51,122 nucleotides of DNA from assembly GCA_015852425.1 (NCBI GenBank), contig JAAAIG010000046.1, positions 2,267-53,388 of the forward strand. Direction: 5' to 3'. The DNA is from Gryganskiella cystojenkinii. Taxonomy: Eukaryota; Mortierellomycota; Mortierellomycetes; Mortierellales; Mortierellaceae. This document shows, piece by piece, positions 1 through 11,290 of the stretch (positions are counted from its first letter, which is position 1; each line of letters begins with the position of its first letter). The position numbers and the translations under genes are program-made. Under the pieces are notes generated by a model. The model made no database searches, had not been told where the DNA came from, and saw only the letters and a list, made by a program, of their open reading frames with translations.

Positions 1-726
1 ATGGCCGGCCTTCAGGTCTTTGAGGCTCCCTTTTTGACGTCGTCTAGCCTGTACAGCGACAAGGAAAACCGACCCTGGGTCTGCCTTGGGTTGCGCGAGC
101 TCACGATGGCGTTCATTTGTAACCAAAAGGGCGATTTTCAGTATGAGGAGTACTATTCCGATGACGGATACAACGGCGCGGAAGCCAGTGATTGCGACAG
201 TGAGGACGATCTCACGTTTGACCAGATAATGGTAAAAAGAGCTCGAGAGTCGCTATTGGACAGCGATTTCGATGACAGTGACGACGAATACCGGACTTTT
301 GATCAAATACTGGCAGCGAGGGCTAAGCCGTCGATTTTGATGAGAGAAAACAAGTTCAAGATCGAGAGAATGGCGGCTAAAAGGAACAGGGCCAAGACTC
401 GAAAGTCACCTCAGTCCATGTTTATGGAACGACTCGCTAAATTGAAGCAACTCAAGACCTTGGATATGACTGGTTCGTCTGTACGCGACGATGGCCCGCC
501 ATTTCTCTCCTTGTCGTCGTCTATGGGTCTTAACCAGTTGAAGACCCTCAAGCGCTTGAGCTTTCTCTCGGGCCCCGAGGAGGTCTCGAGAGGCTTTGAA
601 TGGAGTGTCACAGAAGCCAAGTGGGTGGTAAAGCATTGGAGCAATTTAGTCCAAGTGCTTTACATACCACTCAGTCCCGAAGCTCAAGATATTTTGAAGA
701 AAGCGCATATCTACTGCGATGATTAA
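1..726 (+). CDS. F-box/LRR protein, C-terminal part (5' end outside window)
   Basis: The open frame enters from the window edge and ends at TAA 724-726 (241 codons visible). The Met at position 1 is not the start: it aligns with an internal Met of the neighbour at 941-2977. The part seen begins in the last leucine-rich repeats and contains the family segment NRPWVCLGLRELT. An acidic, Asp/Glu-rich variable insert with two copies of a 'FDQI' motif follows, then LRR-like strands ('LKTLDM', 'LKTLKRLSF'), then the C-terminal module (EAKWVVKHW). The F-box is off-window. By family, F-box/LRR proteins are substrate receptors of SCF-type ubiquitin ligases; the substrate is unknown. It is a tandem duplicate of the next gene (215 bp between stop and next start), and the two are closest to each other among the seven paralogues here. 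Confidence 0.85.
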   Translation: MAGLQVFEAPFLTSSSLYSDKENRPWVCLGLRELTMAFICNQKGDFQYEEYYSDDGYNGAEASDCDSEDDLTFDQIMVKRARESLLDSDFDDSDDEYRTFDQILAARAKPSILMRENKFKIERMAAKRNRAKTRKSPQSMFMERLAKLKQLKTLDMTGSSVRDDGPPFLSLSSSMGLNQLKTLKRLSFLSGPEEVSRGFEWSVTEAKWVVKHWSNLVQVLYIPLSPEAQDILKKAHIYCDD

Positions 727-940
727 CTACTGTACGCCAAATAGTAAAAGGAATGGCTTTAATCTTTTTTTTTGGTTTTGTTTGGTGGCGTTTGTATTTT
801 TGGTTTGTTTTTGTTTCATATGCCATTGCGACGTTCAAGCGCATAACGTTTTGTTGTCCCACCATCTTTATTCCGTATCCTTTCTTTCTCGTACGCCCAC
901 ACTTCCACAGCACCCGGTTGACGCAACATTCACTCTCACC

Positions 941-2977
941 ATGGATTCTCCCAATCCTTTGCTCATCCCCGTGATTCATTCCCTAATCTGTGGCTACCTC
1001 GACAAACGCTCCATTCTCAACTGCATTCTCGTGTCTCAGGCCTTTCACAAGGCATTCCTTCCCAAGATTTGGTCAAATGTCAAACTGAACTTTGACATCA
1101 AGAACTCGAGCTATTACAAAAAGGGTCCCACAGACCACCCCGATGCCTTTCGCAAGAACGCCTCTCTTATCCAGAAACTCGAAATTCGTGTCTCAAAGTC
1201 CCTGGATTTCCCATCCGGTCAGCTGATCAACTGTTCCAACCTCTCGTCCCTGACCGTGTCCTCAAGCGTGATCAAAGAAGGCGACTGCAGCCCCTGGGAG
1301 GACTACAGCGATGATGATGGCGACAACAATGACAACAACAAAGATGCCGATGAGGAGGAAAACAAAGCCAAGGACGAATACGAGCAATCGTTGATCAGCT
1401 TCCTGAAACGACACAAAGACACCTTGCAAGAACTGGACCTGGATGCGCCTGTTACCAACAAATTGCTCACGGTACTAAACACATGTACCCGAGTCGTTCG
1501 GTTCTCCCACAACAGATTCGCGATCGAATGCACGCCGGCCCAGTTTGCGGATCGATTCCTTCCGTTCTTTGCTCAACTGGAAGGCACCGTCCGATTGCAT
1601 GGACTCTGGTTTGATACCAAGAAACTCACAAAAGCCACCAAGAGCCGAAAGAAGGGACCGATCAGGATCTCGCCCAAGGTTGCGGATGCGATCGAGGCCA
1701 TGAAGCCCAACAAAATGATTAGAGAGCTGGACTTGAAGACCGATTTCTTGAATAGTCAACATCTCTTTGTTCCCTTGGACCTGATCGGATTGTGTCCAGA
1801 ACTCGTTCGTTTGACCTGGTTGGTCGAGTCTGACCGGTACAAGGAGTACCGGGATACTGATACACCGATCAAAATGTTGTTCCTTGGAGGGTACCTGAAA
1901 CGTCTCCCTGACTTCAAGAAACTCGTGTCGGTTGAGGTTCCCAGCACGTCGTTTGAGCCCGAGGAATTCAAAGGGTTTTTGGAGGCACTCCCGGCCATGA
2001 CTAAACTAGATTTGTCTTGCAACAGTGGGTTTGATCGGACTTGTTGCAGAATCCTGACACAGCAGGTTCCCCGGTACAGGACGACACTCACAGACCTCGA
2101 CCTCCGTTATTGTCGTCAAGCGGATCCCAAAGTCGTTCACGAACTCATGTGCACCATGTCTGCATTAGAAGTCCTGGTGGTCGACTATATAACAGCTTCA
2201 ACTCTTTACAAGGACAAGCGAAACCGGCCCTGGGTCTGTCTGGGCATGCGCGAGTTGACGTTGGCGTTTATCTGTAACGACGAGCATGATCCCATGTACG
2301 AGAGTTTCTGCTTCTCTTCGGACGACGATGATGATAACTTTGACGATAAGGACGAGCGTGGTCTTGGTCTCGGTCGCGGTCGCGAACTGGGCGGAGGAAA
2401 AACCCGAGGCATGGACGGTCTCAGCTTTGATCAGTTTGGCGGTCTCGAAAATTTCATGCGGATGGTCATGTCGTCGGGTAAGGATCTCGAGGCTGAACCT
2501 AACCCGGACGATGATAGCTATGCTGCCAGGTTCACAAGAATGGCTAATGCGGAGAGAGCGGCTATGCACAAAATTACAAGACCTGGGCCATCGAGAACAG
2601 AAAAATCCACCCTCGGCAGCGACATTGGCAGCGATGACGAGTATGACGAGGTGGAGACACCCGAAGCCATGTTTATTTCCCGACTAGCTACGTTCACCAA
2701 GCTCGAGAGTCTGGATATGGGATTTTCCGAGGTCGATCGTGGCCCCCCTTTTCTCGAACTGTCTCTGGACCATGGTCTGGATCAAATGAAGAACCTCAAG
2801 AACTTGAGACAGGTTATTGGTCCTCATGACCCTTCAACAGACTTTTGCTGGTCCGAAGCCGAAGCCAAATGGGCGATTGAGCATTGGGAAAGTTTGGAGA
2901 AACTGGGGGGTATCGATGTCTCTGCCAAGGCGAAGAAACTCTTGACCGAAGAAGGGATTGTGGTTGATAGGTTTTAA
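941..2977 (+). CDS. F-box/LRR protein
   Basis: A single-exon gene of 678 aa. The ATG at 941 is chosen because the F-box begins directly after it (residues about 5-50; 'LICGYLDKRSILNCILVSQ', then 'KIWSNVKL'). The open frame runs further upstream, but that stretch is T-rich leader-like sequence. LRR-like repeats follow: 'LQELDLDAP' near residue 165 and 'MTKLDLSCN' and 'LTDLDLRYC' in the middle. Then come the family segment NRPWVCLGMRELTLAF, a long Asp/Gly/Arg-rich variable region, 'LESLDMGFS', and the C-terminal module (EAKWAIEHW...EEGIVV). The final Cys of the module is absent in this copy. Probable role: substrate adaptor of an SCF ubiquitin ligase, inferred from the family. A T-rich tract lies about 170 bp before the start. 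Stop TAA 2975-2977. Confidence 0.88.
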   Translation: MDSPNPLLIPVIHSLICGYLDKRSILNCILVSQAFHKAFLPKIWSNVKLNFDIKNSSYYKKGPTDHPDAFRKNASLIQKLEIRVSKSLDFPSGQLINCSNLSSLTVSSSVIKEGDCSPWEDYSDDDGDNNDNNKDADEEENKAKDEYEQSLISFLKRHKDTLQELDLDAPVTNKLLTVLNTCTRVVRFSHNRFAIECTPAQFADRFLPFFAQLEGTVRLHGLWFDTKKLTKATKSRKKGPIRISPKVADAIEAMKPNKMIRELDLKTDFLNSQHLFVPLDLIGLCPELVRLTWLVESDRYKEYRDTDTPIKMLFLGGYLKRLPDFKKLVSVEVPSTSFEPEEFKGFLEALPAMTKLDLSCNSGFDRTCCRILTQQVPRYRTTLTDLDLRYCRQADPKVVHELMCTMSALEVLVVDYITASTLYKDKRNRPWVCLGMRELTLAFICNDEHDPMYESFCFSSDDDDDNFDDKDERGLGLGRGRELGGGKTRGMDGLSFDQFGGLENFMRMVMSSGKDLEAEPNPDDDSYAARFTRMANAERAAMHKITRPGPSRTEKSTLGSDIGSDDEYDEVETPEAMFISRLATFTKLESLDMGFSEVDRGPPFLELSLDHGLDQMKNLKNLRQVIGPHDPSTDFCWSEAEAKWAIEHWESLEKLGGIDVSAKAKKLLTEEGIVVDRF

Positions 2978-3127
2978 TGAGCAAAATATTATATTAGTTT
3001 TAATAGTTGGTAAACGTAGTCAGTTCGATTTTCAATATAACACTGGGATTACTCCACGTTGATAAAAAAAAAAAAAAAAAAACGTCCAAGAATCACTCCA
3101 AAGGATATAACTTTCTTCAGCAATCGC

Positions 3128-3835
3128 CGAGATCACTTCCAGCCGTTACGAACGAGTTATGACAGCTATAGTTAAATAGAAACCGCGACCTGTTGGGCGT
3201 TGGTATTCCAAAAGACGTCTCGGGCGAATAAATCCCGACGTAGTTGATTAGAAAGGAGATTGAAAAGATAAAATCGCCGCGCTCCGTGTAATGGGGCGCT
3301 GACACGCGCTTGGCTCAAGTGGGATCTATGTGAGAGGCGTGATTGTACTGAGAATCGGCAAAAAGGCAACACACAAGGTCCGGAGGAAGGTGAACAGGGG
3401 TAAAAAGAGACTCGAAAAGTGAAACTCGAACAGGTTCAACCAGAACCGGCAACAACAGTGTGATCGGGAATAGAAGGGACAAGGTAAATAGATACGTCGC
3501 ATTGCAGCCTCTCAGGTCAAGCAGAGCACGCGATGGATTAATAGAGCGGAACGCAGAGAACGAGAATGCAAGTATGGCCATGGACGAAGACTGAAGCTTA
3601 CTATCGCGAAGTGACATCAAGAGATTCTCTCTCTCGACATTGAAAGCGAGACTCAAAGGCGAAAAATATATCTACCGGGAAAGAACTGAGAGAAGAGGTC
3701 GAAAAAGTGACTAATAAAAACTGACGAAAATAGAGCAAAAGACAAAAAATATCCCAGGTACTACATCACAGAGGAGAGTCAAGGATATATCAAAGGGCTC
3801 GATGGTAGGTAGATAGACTATTGTGCAAAAAGACC
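3128..3835 (+). repeat. Dispersed repeat, long copy (upstream of channel gene)
   Basis: The ends match a second copy at 10105-10350 in the same orientation. Shared blocks are around 3131-3245 (words such as CTTCCAGCCGTT, GAGCGTTGGT-like and AAAAGACGTCT) and 3768-3826 (CAAAGGGCTCGATGGTA, TAGACTATTGTG). The middle (about 3290-3765) is absent from the second copy. No open frame or reverse-transcriptase-like sequence was seen. The two copies bracket the channel gene. Confidence 0.7.
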
Positions 3836-3849
3836 TGGACTCTTGACGG

Positions 3850-3877
3850 TTCAATGGATCATGTTCAATGGATCATG
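3850..3877 (+). repeat. Tandem duplication of a 14-mer
   Basis: TTCAATGGATCATG occurs twice head to tail, followed by a partial third unit (TTCAAT), just upstream of the poly(T) run before the channel gene. Confidence 0.85.
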
Positions 3878-4134
3878 TTCAATAACGAAAAGATGCTCTC
3901 AATCCCAACCGTTGATTTTTTTTTTTTTTGCGGGCTGTGATCCAACGCCCTGAATCACAAACTCAAAGTTTACTTTGCCAAACCACATTGTGTTCGACCT
4001 CTTTCGTTGTTGTTCCCCCGACTTTCTTTTGTGCTCCTTTCATCCCTTCCTTCAGTCCAGCACCAACGGTTCCTACATACTCAGATCACTCATTTTATAA
4101 TCTATCTCATTTTTCCCTATTCCTTGAGGACTCC

Positions 4135-7100
4135 ATGACTAGGCCTGACTCAATCGTTGTCGAGATGGATGCTCCGTCACGGACACCTGACTATACTACA
4201 GATTCTCTAAGCACCGCAACCTGTGGTCAAGAGAGTCGTTACGGCCAGGAGACTGACCGTGACGACGATAATGTGGGGAATCTCGTCATCTCTCGTCCCA
4301 ACGACGCTCAGCGACTCGGGAGATTGTCTGACCGACTGAGTCTCGGAAACGATACCCAGGGCTCAAGAAGACAGAATGGCGGCTCTCAGCAAGGTAATGC
4401 TCCAGAGACTTCTGTTTGAAAAAGACTGCGTTGTGTCATCTCTCGCTGTTCTGATCGACTCTGATGGACAACATTAGTCTACCGATTGTACCTCATACCG
4501 GTCGTGCCGATGAACACAACGAGTTTTGTCGAAATCAGGAGCACCGCAGTGTAATTTTATTCAGAGATTACTTCAGTTCCCTTGCTACGGGTATTTTTGG
4601 GTTATATCGACTCACCAAGTCACCATGGAGATTCTTACTACTCCTTTTTTTAACCCTTTTACCAACAGGCATTCACCTCCTTTAGTTTTTGATCGCCACC
4701 AAACAGTAGATGTGAGTACACAGGCGCTCGTTATACCAGCGAGCGTGTCCCGTTTTGAAAAGGACACCCTTTTTTTGTAATTCAGTGTCTATTATTAATT
4801 TAACGAACGACTTGAATTTTTAGGGTGTTCTCAACCTCAAGAAACTGAAAAACGGCACGACATACGAGATACTGGTCGAAATCGCCACCGACAACTTCCA
4901 AATTTCTGAGATCGAGAGCATTGACTTGAGAATTGGTAATCAAACCGAGGTTAGTGACCAAGAGACGACCCGACCCTTGGCTTTTAGTTTCTTAAAAGAT
5001 TGCCTCCAACGTTTGTATTTATTTCTCTTATCTCCACACTTCCCGAACTCATCGCCTGAACGATTATGGGGTTTAATCGTTTCCACACAACCATAGTCAA
5101 TCTTAAATGATTCCCTGAAGGACATGAGTAAGACAAGATATCGCAAATTGTTCACAAGTTCCTCTTAGACACGTCTCTTATTTGCTGGACAATGGTCTAG
5201 TGTGCTTTTTTTTTTTTTTTTTTTGGCTTAGTTGGCAGCGAAGGTGGCATTCGGCGGTGGAAACTAGACTCTACATGGTATTGCGATGGACGCTACAAAG
5301 AGTTTAGTCTTTCGTTTGTTCTAAGACCCGCAGCGACAAAACACAAAATCGGGAATTTTATCTTTCACCATCTGGAGTTACATGAGGCAGGCACGAAGGT
5401 CTGGACCGAAGGTAACATTGGCTATTTTTTTTCAGTTTTTCTAATGTGTTTTGGGTCTCATCAGTCCACTTCACTAACTCTCTATCATTTTCGTCTTGGT
5501 CTCCCCTTCTTTTTATCTTACCTGGGACCGAAAGACTCACTTACTCATATCGAAAGAACGAAGTCGGCGAACCAATCAAATTGTATAGGTTCTCTGAAAG
5601 TGGTCACTATATCGTCACTTACGATGGATCAACTCTCGAACTCTGGGACTTGACGCAAAAGACACGAGATTCCCAAGGCGTCAGGGATTCTGCCGCCGGC
5701 CATCGCACTCTACCACAGCCTTGTGCTCGTTCGGATACAATTACACTTTGTGGAACCTCCGACCACGACATCTCAGTTTCATGGGATGGATCTCAGGTTG
5801 CACTGTATGATAGTGGTCAACCTTTGTCCGTGTATGTGACCGATCAATCCAGACCAGTGAACACCTCACTCCTAGTCCAACCCGCCAAGCTAGTCAAGGT
5901 CTTGACCAACACCAGTCAATTGAATGAAGTAGATCTTATGGGACCAGGAAAATTCCACAGCGGGAACAGAGAGCAGTATGATCCAAAGAAAGAAATGATC
6001 TTGGTCCTTTGCAATAGCAGTGTCAAGATTTTTAAGGTTCACGGACCATGGACACACCTTTGGACCATCCATGTGGACAATCTCGGATCAATCCAGGGAC
6101 GTCACTTCATCAGTCGAGACAATAACGACCGCAGCGTCTCTGTCTGGAATATAGACACTGGGCGGGTGGTTTGCACGATTAGGACAGACGGTACTTACCC
6201 GGGTATGAGCGATAACTCATTTCTCTCAAGCGATGCGACTTTGGTCTTTTACACTAAGAATGGCACCACATCCTCATACAGCACGGCCACTGGGGCACTT
6301 CGTTCAGCCAATAACAGGCATGGTAGCCTTGAGCCTATAGCAGGAAGTGATGTTCAACTGCATACCTGGCATGGAAGTATTGTATGTGGCGATGACTTGA
6401 CCGAGGTTCATCAGCAATGGGATCCACTCTTCCAGTCCGAAGTAATCCATGTGTACAAGGAAGGGACATATTTCACAGCGACAGTCAAAGAGACATCTTA
6501 CTCGAATGAGGCATTTTACACAGCGACAATGAGATTTCCTTCCATATCTCTTTACCAACATACTTGGAACCTGAATCCTTGTGACGAGGGTTGTCTCACA
6601 AGCCTCAGCCAATTTCGTGAGAGAAGTGATTCCTACATCGATCACGAGTCTGGTATGCTGTTCAATATTGAGAAGGCGAAGATTGGTAATAGAACAGCTG
6701 AGCTGTGCCTTTTTATCGCCGATAAATTCCAGAATCCCCGGTGCGTTGTCTTTTCCAAGGTGTCTCCTGTACTGGCCACATTTTCTCCAAAGGATAGAGC
6801 ATTAGTCGTGATTGACCCTACCTTCACCTGCGTCTTCAAGTTGCCTAGAGTCTATTCAGAAGACCCGCGACTGGTCTCAATCCAGGTCAAAGACGATCAA
6901 AGGGAACCAGCCCTTGATAAGAGATTACGCTCTCGGGTACGGGGCTGGGTACGGGACTGCGAGTTGATCAAGCAATGCCGCCATGGACGGGCTTATATCT
7001 CTCGTTCAGGATCCAGTCTGAAAAGCCTGTTCACTCTGGAGCATGACATACCGGTTATACCGCCTTGGAATACTGAGGATTATAACGTGGAATTTATCAA

Positions 7101-9951
7101 TCGGCACATCAATCGACCTGCTTATATGCCCATTACACAGGATAGTATGCACCTAGCGATTGAACCCTCATTTATCTCGGGTGATGTTTTGTTGACGGCC
7201 ATGGAGCATGTGTGTAAATCGACAGTTGTTCGCGATTCGTTACTTGAAAAACTACTCGTGATCCCTGGGGGTCGATGGATACCACAACCAAAGCCAGCAT
7301 TCAATCCTATGGAGTTTTTACTTGATAGGGCCAGGACTGACGCGAGCAACATGAGAGCCTTTAAACTATTCTCGGACTATTGCCTCAGTAGGGCTCGGCT
7401 GGAACAGAACACATACTTTCTGGCCGCCATTACCGCCTGTTTCATCACTCTTCTGGACCCAAAGCTACCGCACACATTATTAGCACAGTCGATTTTGCGT
7501 AGGATGGCCTTCATTCCTGCTTCATCTCGAACTCTCATCATGGAACGCCATGCTCTGATACATTCACCCGAGTTCCGGCTCAACTTCATGAAGCCCAATT
7601 CCCGACCGTTATTCAAATGTGAGGATCCGATCTTGCAGCTCGAATCGTTGGGAGCCAGGAAGACGGTTAAAGTCCCAGGCAACGAGACGTTTTTGCACGA
7701 AATATTCGTTGCCACCTTCAACATGCTCTGGGATGACGATGGCAACATAGCCGAACCCAATGTTACCTCGAAACCCGCAGGAGTGCCACCTTCATTGTTC
7801 TACTGGATCAAGATGTCGCCATTCGTCCTTCTCTCCAAGCTCAAACCTTGGAAGAAGCGGCATGTCAAGAGTCATGACTTTCCACTCGATGCTTTTGATA
7901 ACCCAGCTATTGCTGCCTTGATCGCTTACAAATGGTAAGACAAAACTCATTCTCCGCGATTCATGCTGTCAGAATATTTATTTTGACGTTCACAGGTACT
8001 TGACCTAAGATATTATCCTCATGTTGTTACTGTTTTCTCTTTTCTTTCATTCTGCAGGGGCACCCTGGGGTTCTATACATGGCTCATACGATTTGCTCTG
8101 CAGTGTGTTTACTACGCGCTTGTTATTGCCACAGTTTTCGTTCAGGTCTACCCACAAACCCACAATTCGCTCATGGCCCTGTATGCTGTCATTGCAGCCA
8201 TGTCGTCTGCATTCTTACTTCTCGAAGTATCCCAGATGCTGAATAATTGGATTCGATACTTGCGGTATGATAAAAAACGCGACGTTTTTGGAGAACTATA
8301 CGTATATGGAATGTCAGATACTAACAACGCACCGCTCTCCATTCAGCTCATGGCTCTACAACCTTGTCGATATCACTTCGTTCGTGCTTCCCTTGAGCGC
8401 TTGCATTAATCAGTTCGTTCTCGGAAATTCACCTAACAATAATAACACCCAGAACCCGCGCGGACCAAATTCTTGGATGTTCAGTTTCTCGATCCTCATC
8501 ATTGCCCTGCACTTAGTAAGTAAAGCCAAAAAAAAAAACTGCCTGCCATTTTTGTTAATTCTTTGCCTATTATTAACAATATAACAATACTGACTTGTTC
8601 CTTTTGTGACACCCATTTCTGTTCCTTTGGCAGCTGTTTGAATTGCGCGTGAACAGAGCTGTGTGCCACTTTGTGACAATCATTGTTCAAATCTTCAGCA
8701 AGATTCGCGTCTTCTTTATTATCTTTCTCGGTGGCATCCTCGCCTTCACAGTCGCGCTTCTGCATCTCCTCCGTGGATGTGTTCAAGAACCTTGTTATCC
8801 GTTAACCACAGACTCCCTAGATGCCCTAGATGCCACAAACATCACACAGTTCCCTGGGAATTTTTACCAGGCATTTTCAGCCACTTTTTTTTTCATGGTA
8901 CGATCTCCTCAACCTTGCTGACGCTGTAAACAAGTCGTGAGGGGGGTTCGATGCCGATCATGCTCTAAATCGACCACCACTCACTCTAATTCATTGTATT
9001 TTTCCGGGATATCTAGGGCGGCAAGTATGACCCAGTCAGTAGCGAATTTGCTCAACCTAATTTCGATCAACAAAACTGGGCATTCCACACGATGATGATA
9101 TGTTACCTCTTTTTCACCGTTATCCTCATGTTGAACGTACTCATTGGTAAGACTCGAACCAACATCGCCAGCACTGATGGATAACGCGAAGGACCAATTT
9201 TTTCTCCCGAGCCGATGACGCTAATAGCACCCACCTCTCTTTTTCTTGCGCTTATCAACGTAGCCCTCATCAACATCGCCTTCGCTGATGGTGATACAAC
9301 CTGGCAACTGGTCTGGCTCCAGAACCGACTCTCGTACATTGAGAGTGCCGAAAATATGTCGTACATTATCCCAGGTAAGCTGCCGGACTGGAGATCTTCC
9401 TTGTTATGCCATTGTTCAGTTCGTCTTTATGGCAATTGAAGTTAACCATTTTTTTTTTTTTTTTTTTTAATTTTCTAGGACTGAGAGAGAACTATGACAT
9501 CTTCCCTAGAGAGATCTACTATTGCCTGATGGAAGCCAAAATCCAAGAATACAAGACACGATGGAGTAAGGCGGACGGTCAACCAGAGGCCGATCGAAAG
9601 AAGGAAACCATACCCAAGAAGAAATCTGGCAAGGACACAAAGGAGGAGAAAGAAGAGGTTGAGATGACGGCAGGGCTGTTTGGGTTTGATGATGAAGGAG
9701 AATACGTACCACGTTTGAAACTGTCGAATGGGACAGCACATGTGATTAACAACAGTGGCGGTGACTATGCTCGCAAGGAGGCAAGAGAGGAGGTGATCTT
9801 GGAAGAGGTGGTTTACAAGGTGGAACACTTGTTGGCGGAGATGTCTGAGAAACTTGCCCGCATGGACACTATGGAGTCTCAGTTGGGGTTGATCCTCAAC
9901 ATGATGAAGCGCGACCAAGGAAAGTCCAACCCCCAAAGTGCGAACCGGTAA
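4135..9951 (+). CDS. Beta-propeller (WD40-like) / TRPV-like ion channel fusion protein, 13 exons
   Basis: Proposed exons: 4135-4393, 4478-4550, 4669-4711, 4824-4949, 5097-5127, 5232-5411, 5465-7934, 8058-8264, 8347-8515, 8634-8897, 9017-9146, 9264-9374, 9479-9951. All junctions are GT-AG and keep phase, giving about 1511 aa. The 53-nt intron 5412-5464 and the 31-nt exon 5 are the least certain. Exon 7 has WD40-like blades ('YDGSTLELWDL', 'RSVSVWNIDTG'). Residues about 1065-1330 hold six hydrophobic segments ('VYYALVIATVFVQVY', 'LYAVIAAMSSAFLLLEV', 'NLVDITSFVLPLSACI', 'WMFSFSILIIALHL', 'IRVFFIIFLGGILAF', 'YLFFTVILMLNVLIALIN'). A pore loop (FFFMGGKYDPVS) lies between the fifth and sixth, followed by a TRP-box-like TTWQLVWLQNRLSYIESAE. 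The tail is Lys/Glu-rich with a predicted coiled coil (VEHLLAEMSEKLARMDTMES). Likely a membrane cation channel with a cytosolic propeller; ion and gating signal are unknown. Start ATG 4135 follows a pyrimidine-rich leader; another in-frame ATG lies at 4165. Confidence 0.82.
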
Positions 9952-11290
9952 CATGAATGGGAGGAGTGCATTGAACATCCCAATGCCGGCTCAACAAGCT
10001 ATAGCAAGGGAAAAGGCAGAGCACAAGAAATCTATGTTTTGTGATCCGTTTTCGTGAGGCTACCCTGCTGTTGATTATATGCAAATAACAAATATTTACA
10101 AAGGGATCGCTTCCAGCCGTTCCAGACGAGTTACGACAGTCATAGTCGAATAGAGACCGCAACCTGATGAGCGTTGGTGTAATTAGAATAATCGAAAAGA
10201 CGTCTTTAGTGAATAAATCTCGGCATGGTATTTGAAGGAACGAGATCTCCTGGCCAAAAAAAAAAGAAAAGATAAAATGATATTGCGATCACCGAGGAGA
10301 GCCAAAGATATACCAAAGGGCTCGATGGTAAGGTAGACTATTGTGGTTATCTTGGTCCAGATGGTCGAGCCACAGAGAGGTTTTGGCTAAGAGGATAAGC
10401 AATGACGGGAAAACGGGACATAGGTGTGTGTGAGTGTATGGGAGAGGGAGTCAATGGACGGAGAGGGTAAATTAAAATATGATGGTGGAAAAATGCGAGA
10501 GCTCAACAAAGAAAGGCAAAGTTGAAGAGGACCGTGCAAATGAGAAAGGAGACCAAAACGAAAGGTTGCCGCTGTTTGAGGACTGGAAGACAAACACAGA
10601 GCCGCCCTTTGCCTTCAATTGGAGTTTTGTTTGCTTTACACTTTTTCCTCAGTTGGTCAAACCCCTGTCTTTTTTGTTACATGGATTTCCTTCGACGTTC
10701 CCTTCCCTGATGACTCTTCTCTTTCCTACCGTCATTAACCACAGCACTTTGCTATGAGCTCATCGGACATCGGGGAACCACAACTAAGAATAGGGGAATC
10801 CGAGGTCATTTTGCGCGTTCATCACGCGTCAAAAAGAACATCTCGCTTTCCTCTCTGCCTCCTGCATTAAAAAGAAAAAAGGACAACCGAGAGGGGAGAC
10901 TTGTTTGTTGTCCCTCTCTTTTTGTTTTTTTGTCCCCTTGTGCAACCGTGCCACCATAACAAACAGAGAAGTGGAGATTGAAAGGTTGTGCCATGCCAAC
11001 ATTCAAAAGGAATGCAAAACCATTGTTTGCTTATGAGCATGATTTGAAATGGAATAAAAACAAGAGGTCTTTTTTTTCCTTTCCTGCTGAATTCACCTTT
11101 TTCTCACTCGCTGCCCCTCCTTCACTCCCACCTACATTTTATTTTTATTTTTTCTGATCATTGCATCCAAATCACTCTCGACAATATCACATTGCTCCCA
11201 TCCGCTCGCATTGAACCCTAATCGACCGCAGCCCTCCCTTACCTGACGTACTCACTCGGGTACAAGCAAGACAAAAACAATAACCGATCG
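9952..11290 (+). other. Intergenic region without a gene
   Basis: It contains the short repeat copy (10105-10350). From 10351 to 11290 there are only short, low-complexity open frames, purine/pyrimidine-skewed tracts and an imperfect inverted pair around 10870-10940 (AAAGGACAAC versus GTTGTCC). This is probably distal promoter sequence of the NLR-like gene at 12007. Confidence 0.5.
10105..10350 (+). repeat. Dispersed repeat, short copy (downstream of channel gene)
   Basis: Diverged direct copy of the repeat at 3128-3835. It has the same order of blocks (GATCGCTTCCAGCCGTT, AAAAGACGTCT, GATAAAATGATAT, CAAAGGGCTCGATGGTA, TAGACTATTGTG) but lacks about 475 bp of the middle. It starts 154 bp after the stop of the channel gene. 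Confidence 0.7.

Larger units (their letters stand above)
2978..4134 (+). other. Intergenic region with a dispersed repeat and the leader of the channel gene
   Basis: No convincing gene is present. Contents: a poly(A) run near 3064-3081, the long copy of a dispersed repeat (3128-3835), a tandem 14-mer (3850-3877), a poly(T) run near 3918-3930, and a pyrimidine-rich stretch 3950-4130 that is the likely promoter and 5' leader of the channel gene starting at 4135. An open frame upstream of 4135 (from 3928) is in frame but has no ATG, so it is treated as leader. Confidence 0.6.

Noticed and set aside
719..940. N-terminal extension of the second F-box protein
   Set aside because: The open frame overlaps the stop of the upstream gene and codes for Phe/Val-rich sequence from a T-rich promoter tract; the F-box starts right at ATG 941.
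3064..3081. Poly(A) as the tail of a retroposed gene
   Set aside because: Homopolymer runs are common across this window and there is no intron-less copy or target-site duplication next to it.
3928..4134. N-terminal extension of the channel protein
   Set aside because: There is no ATG in the stretch, it is pyrimidine-rich and looks like 5' leader; ATG 4135 is the first good start.
10479..10757. 92-codon frame between the channel and NLR-like genes
   Set aside because: Low complexity, no similarity, no splice context; probably chance.
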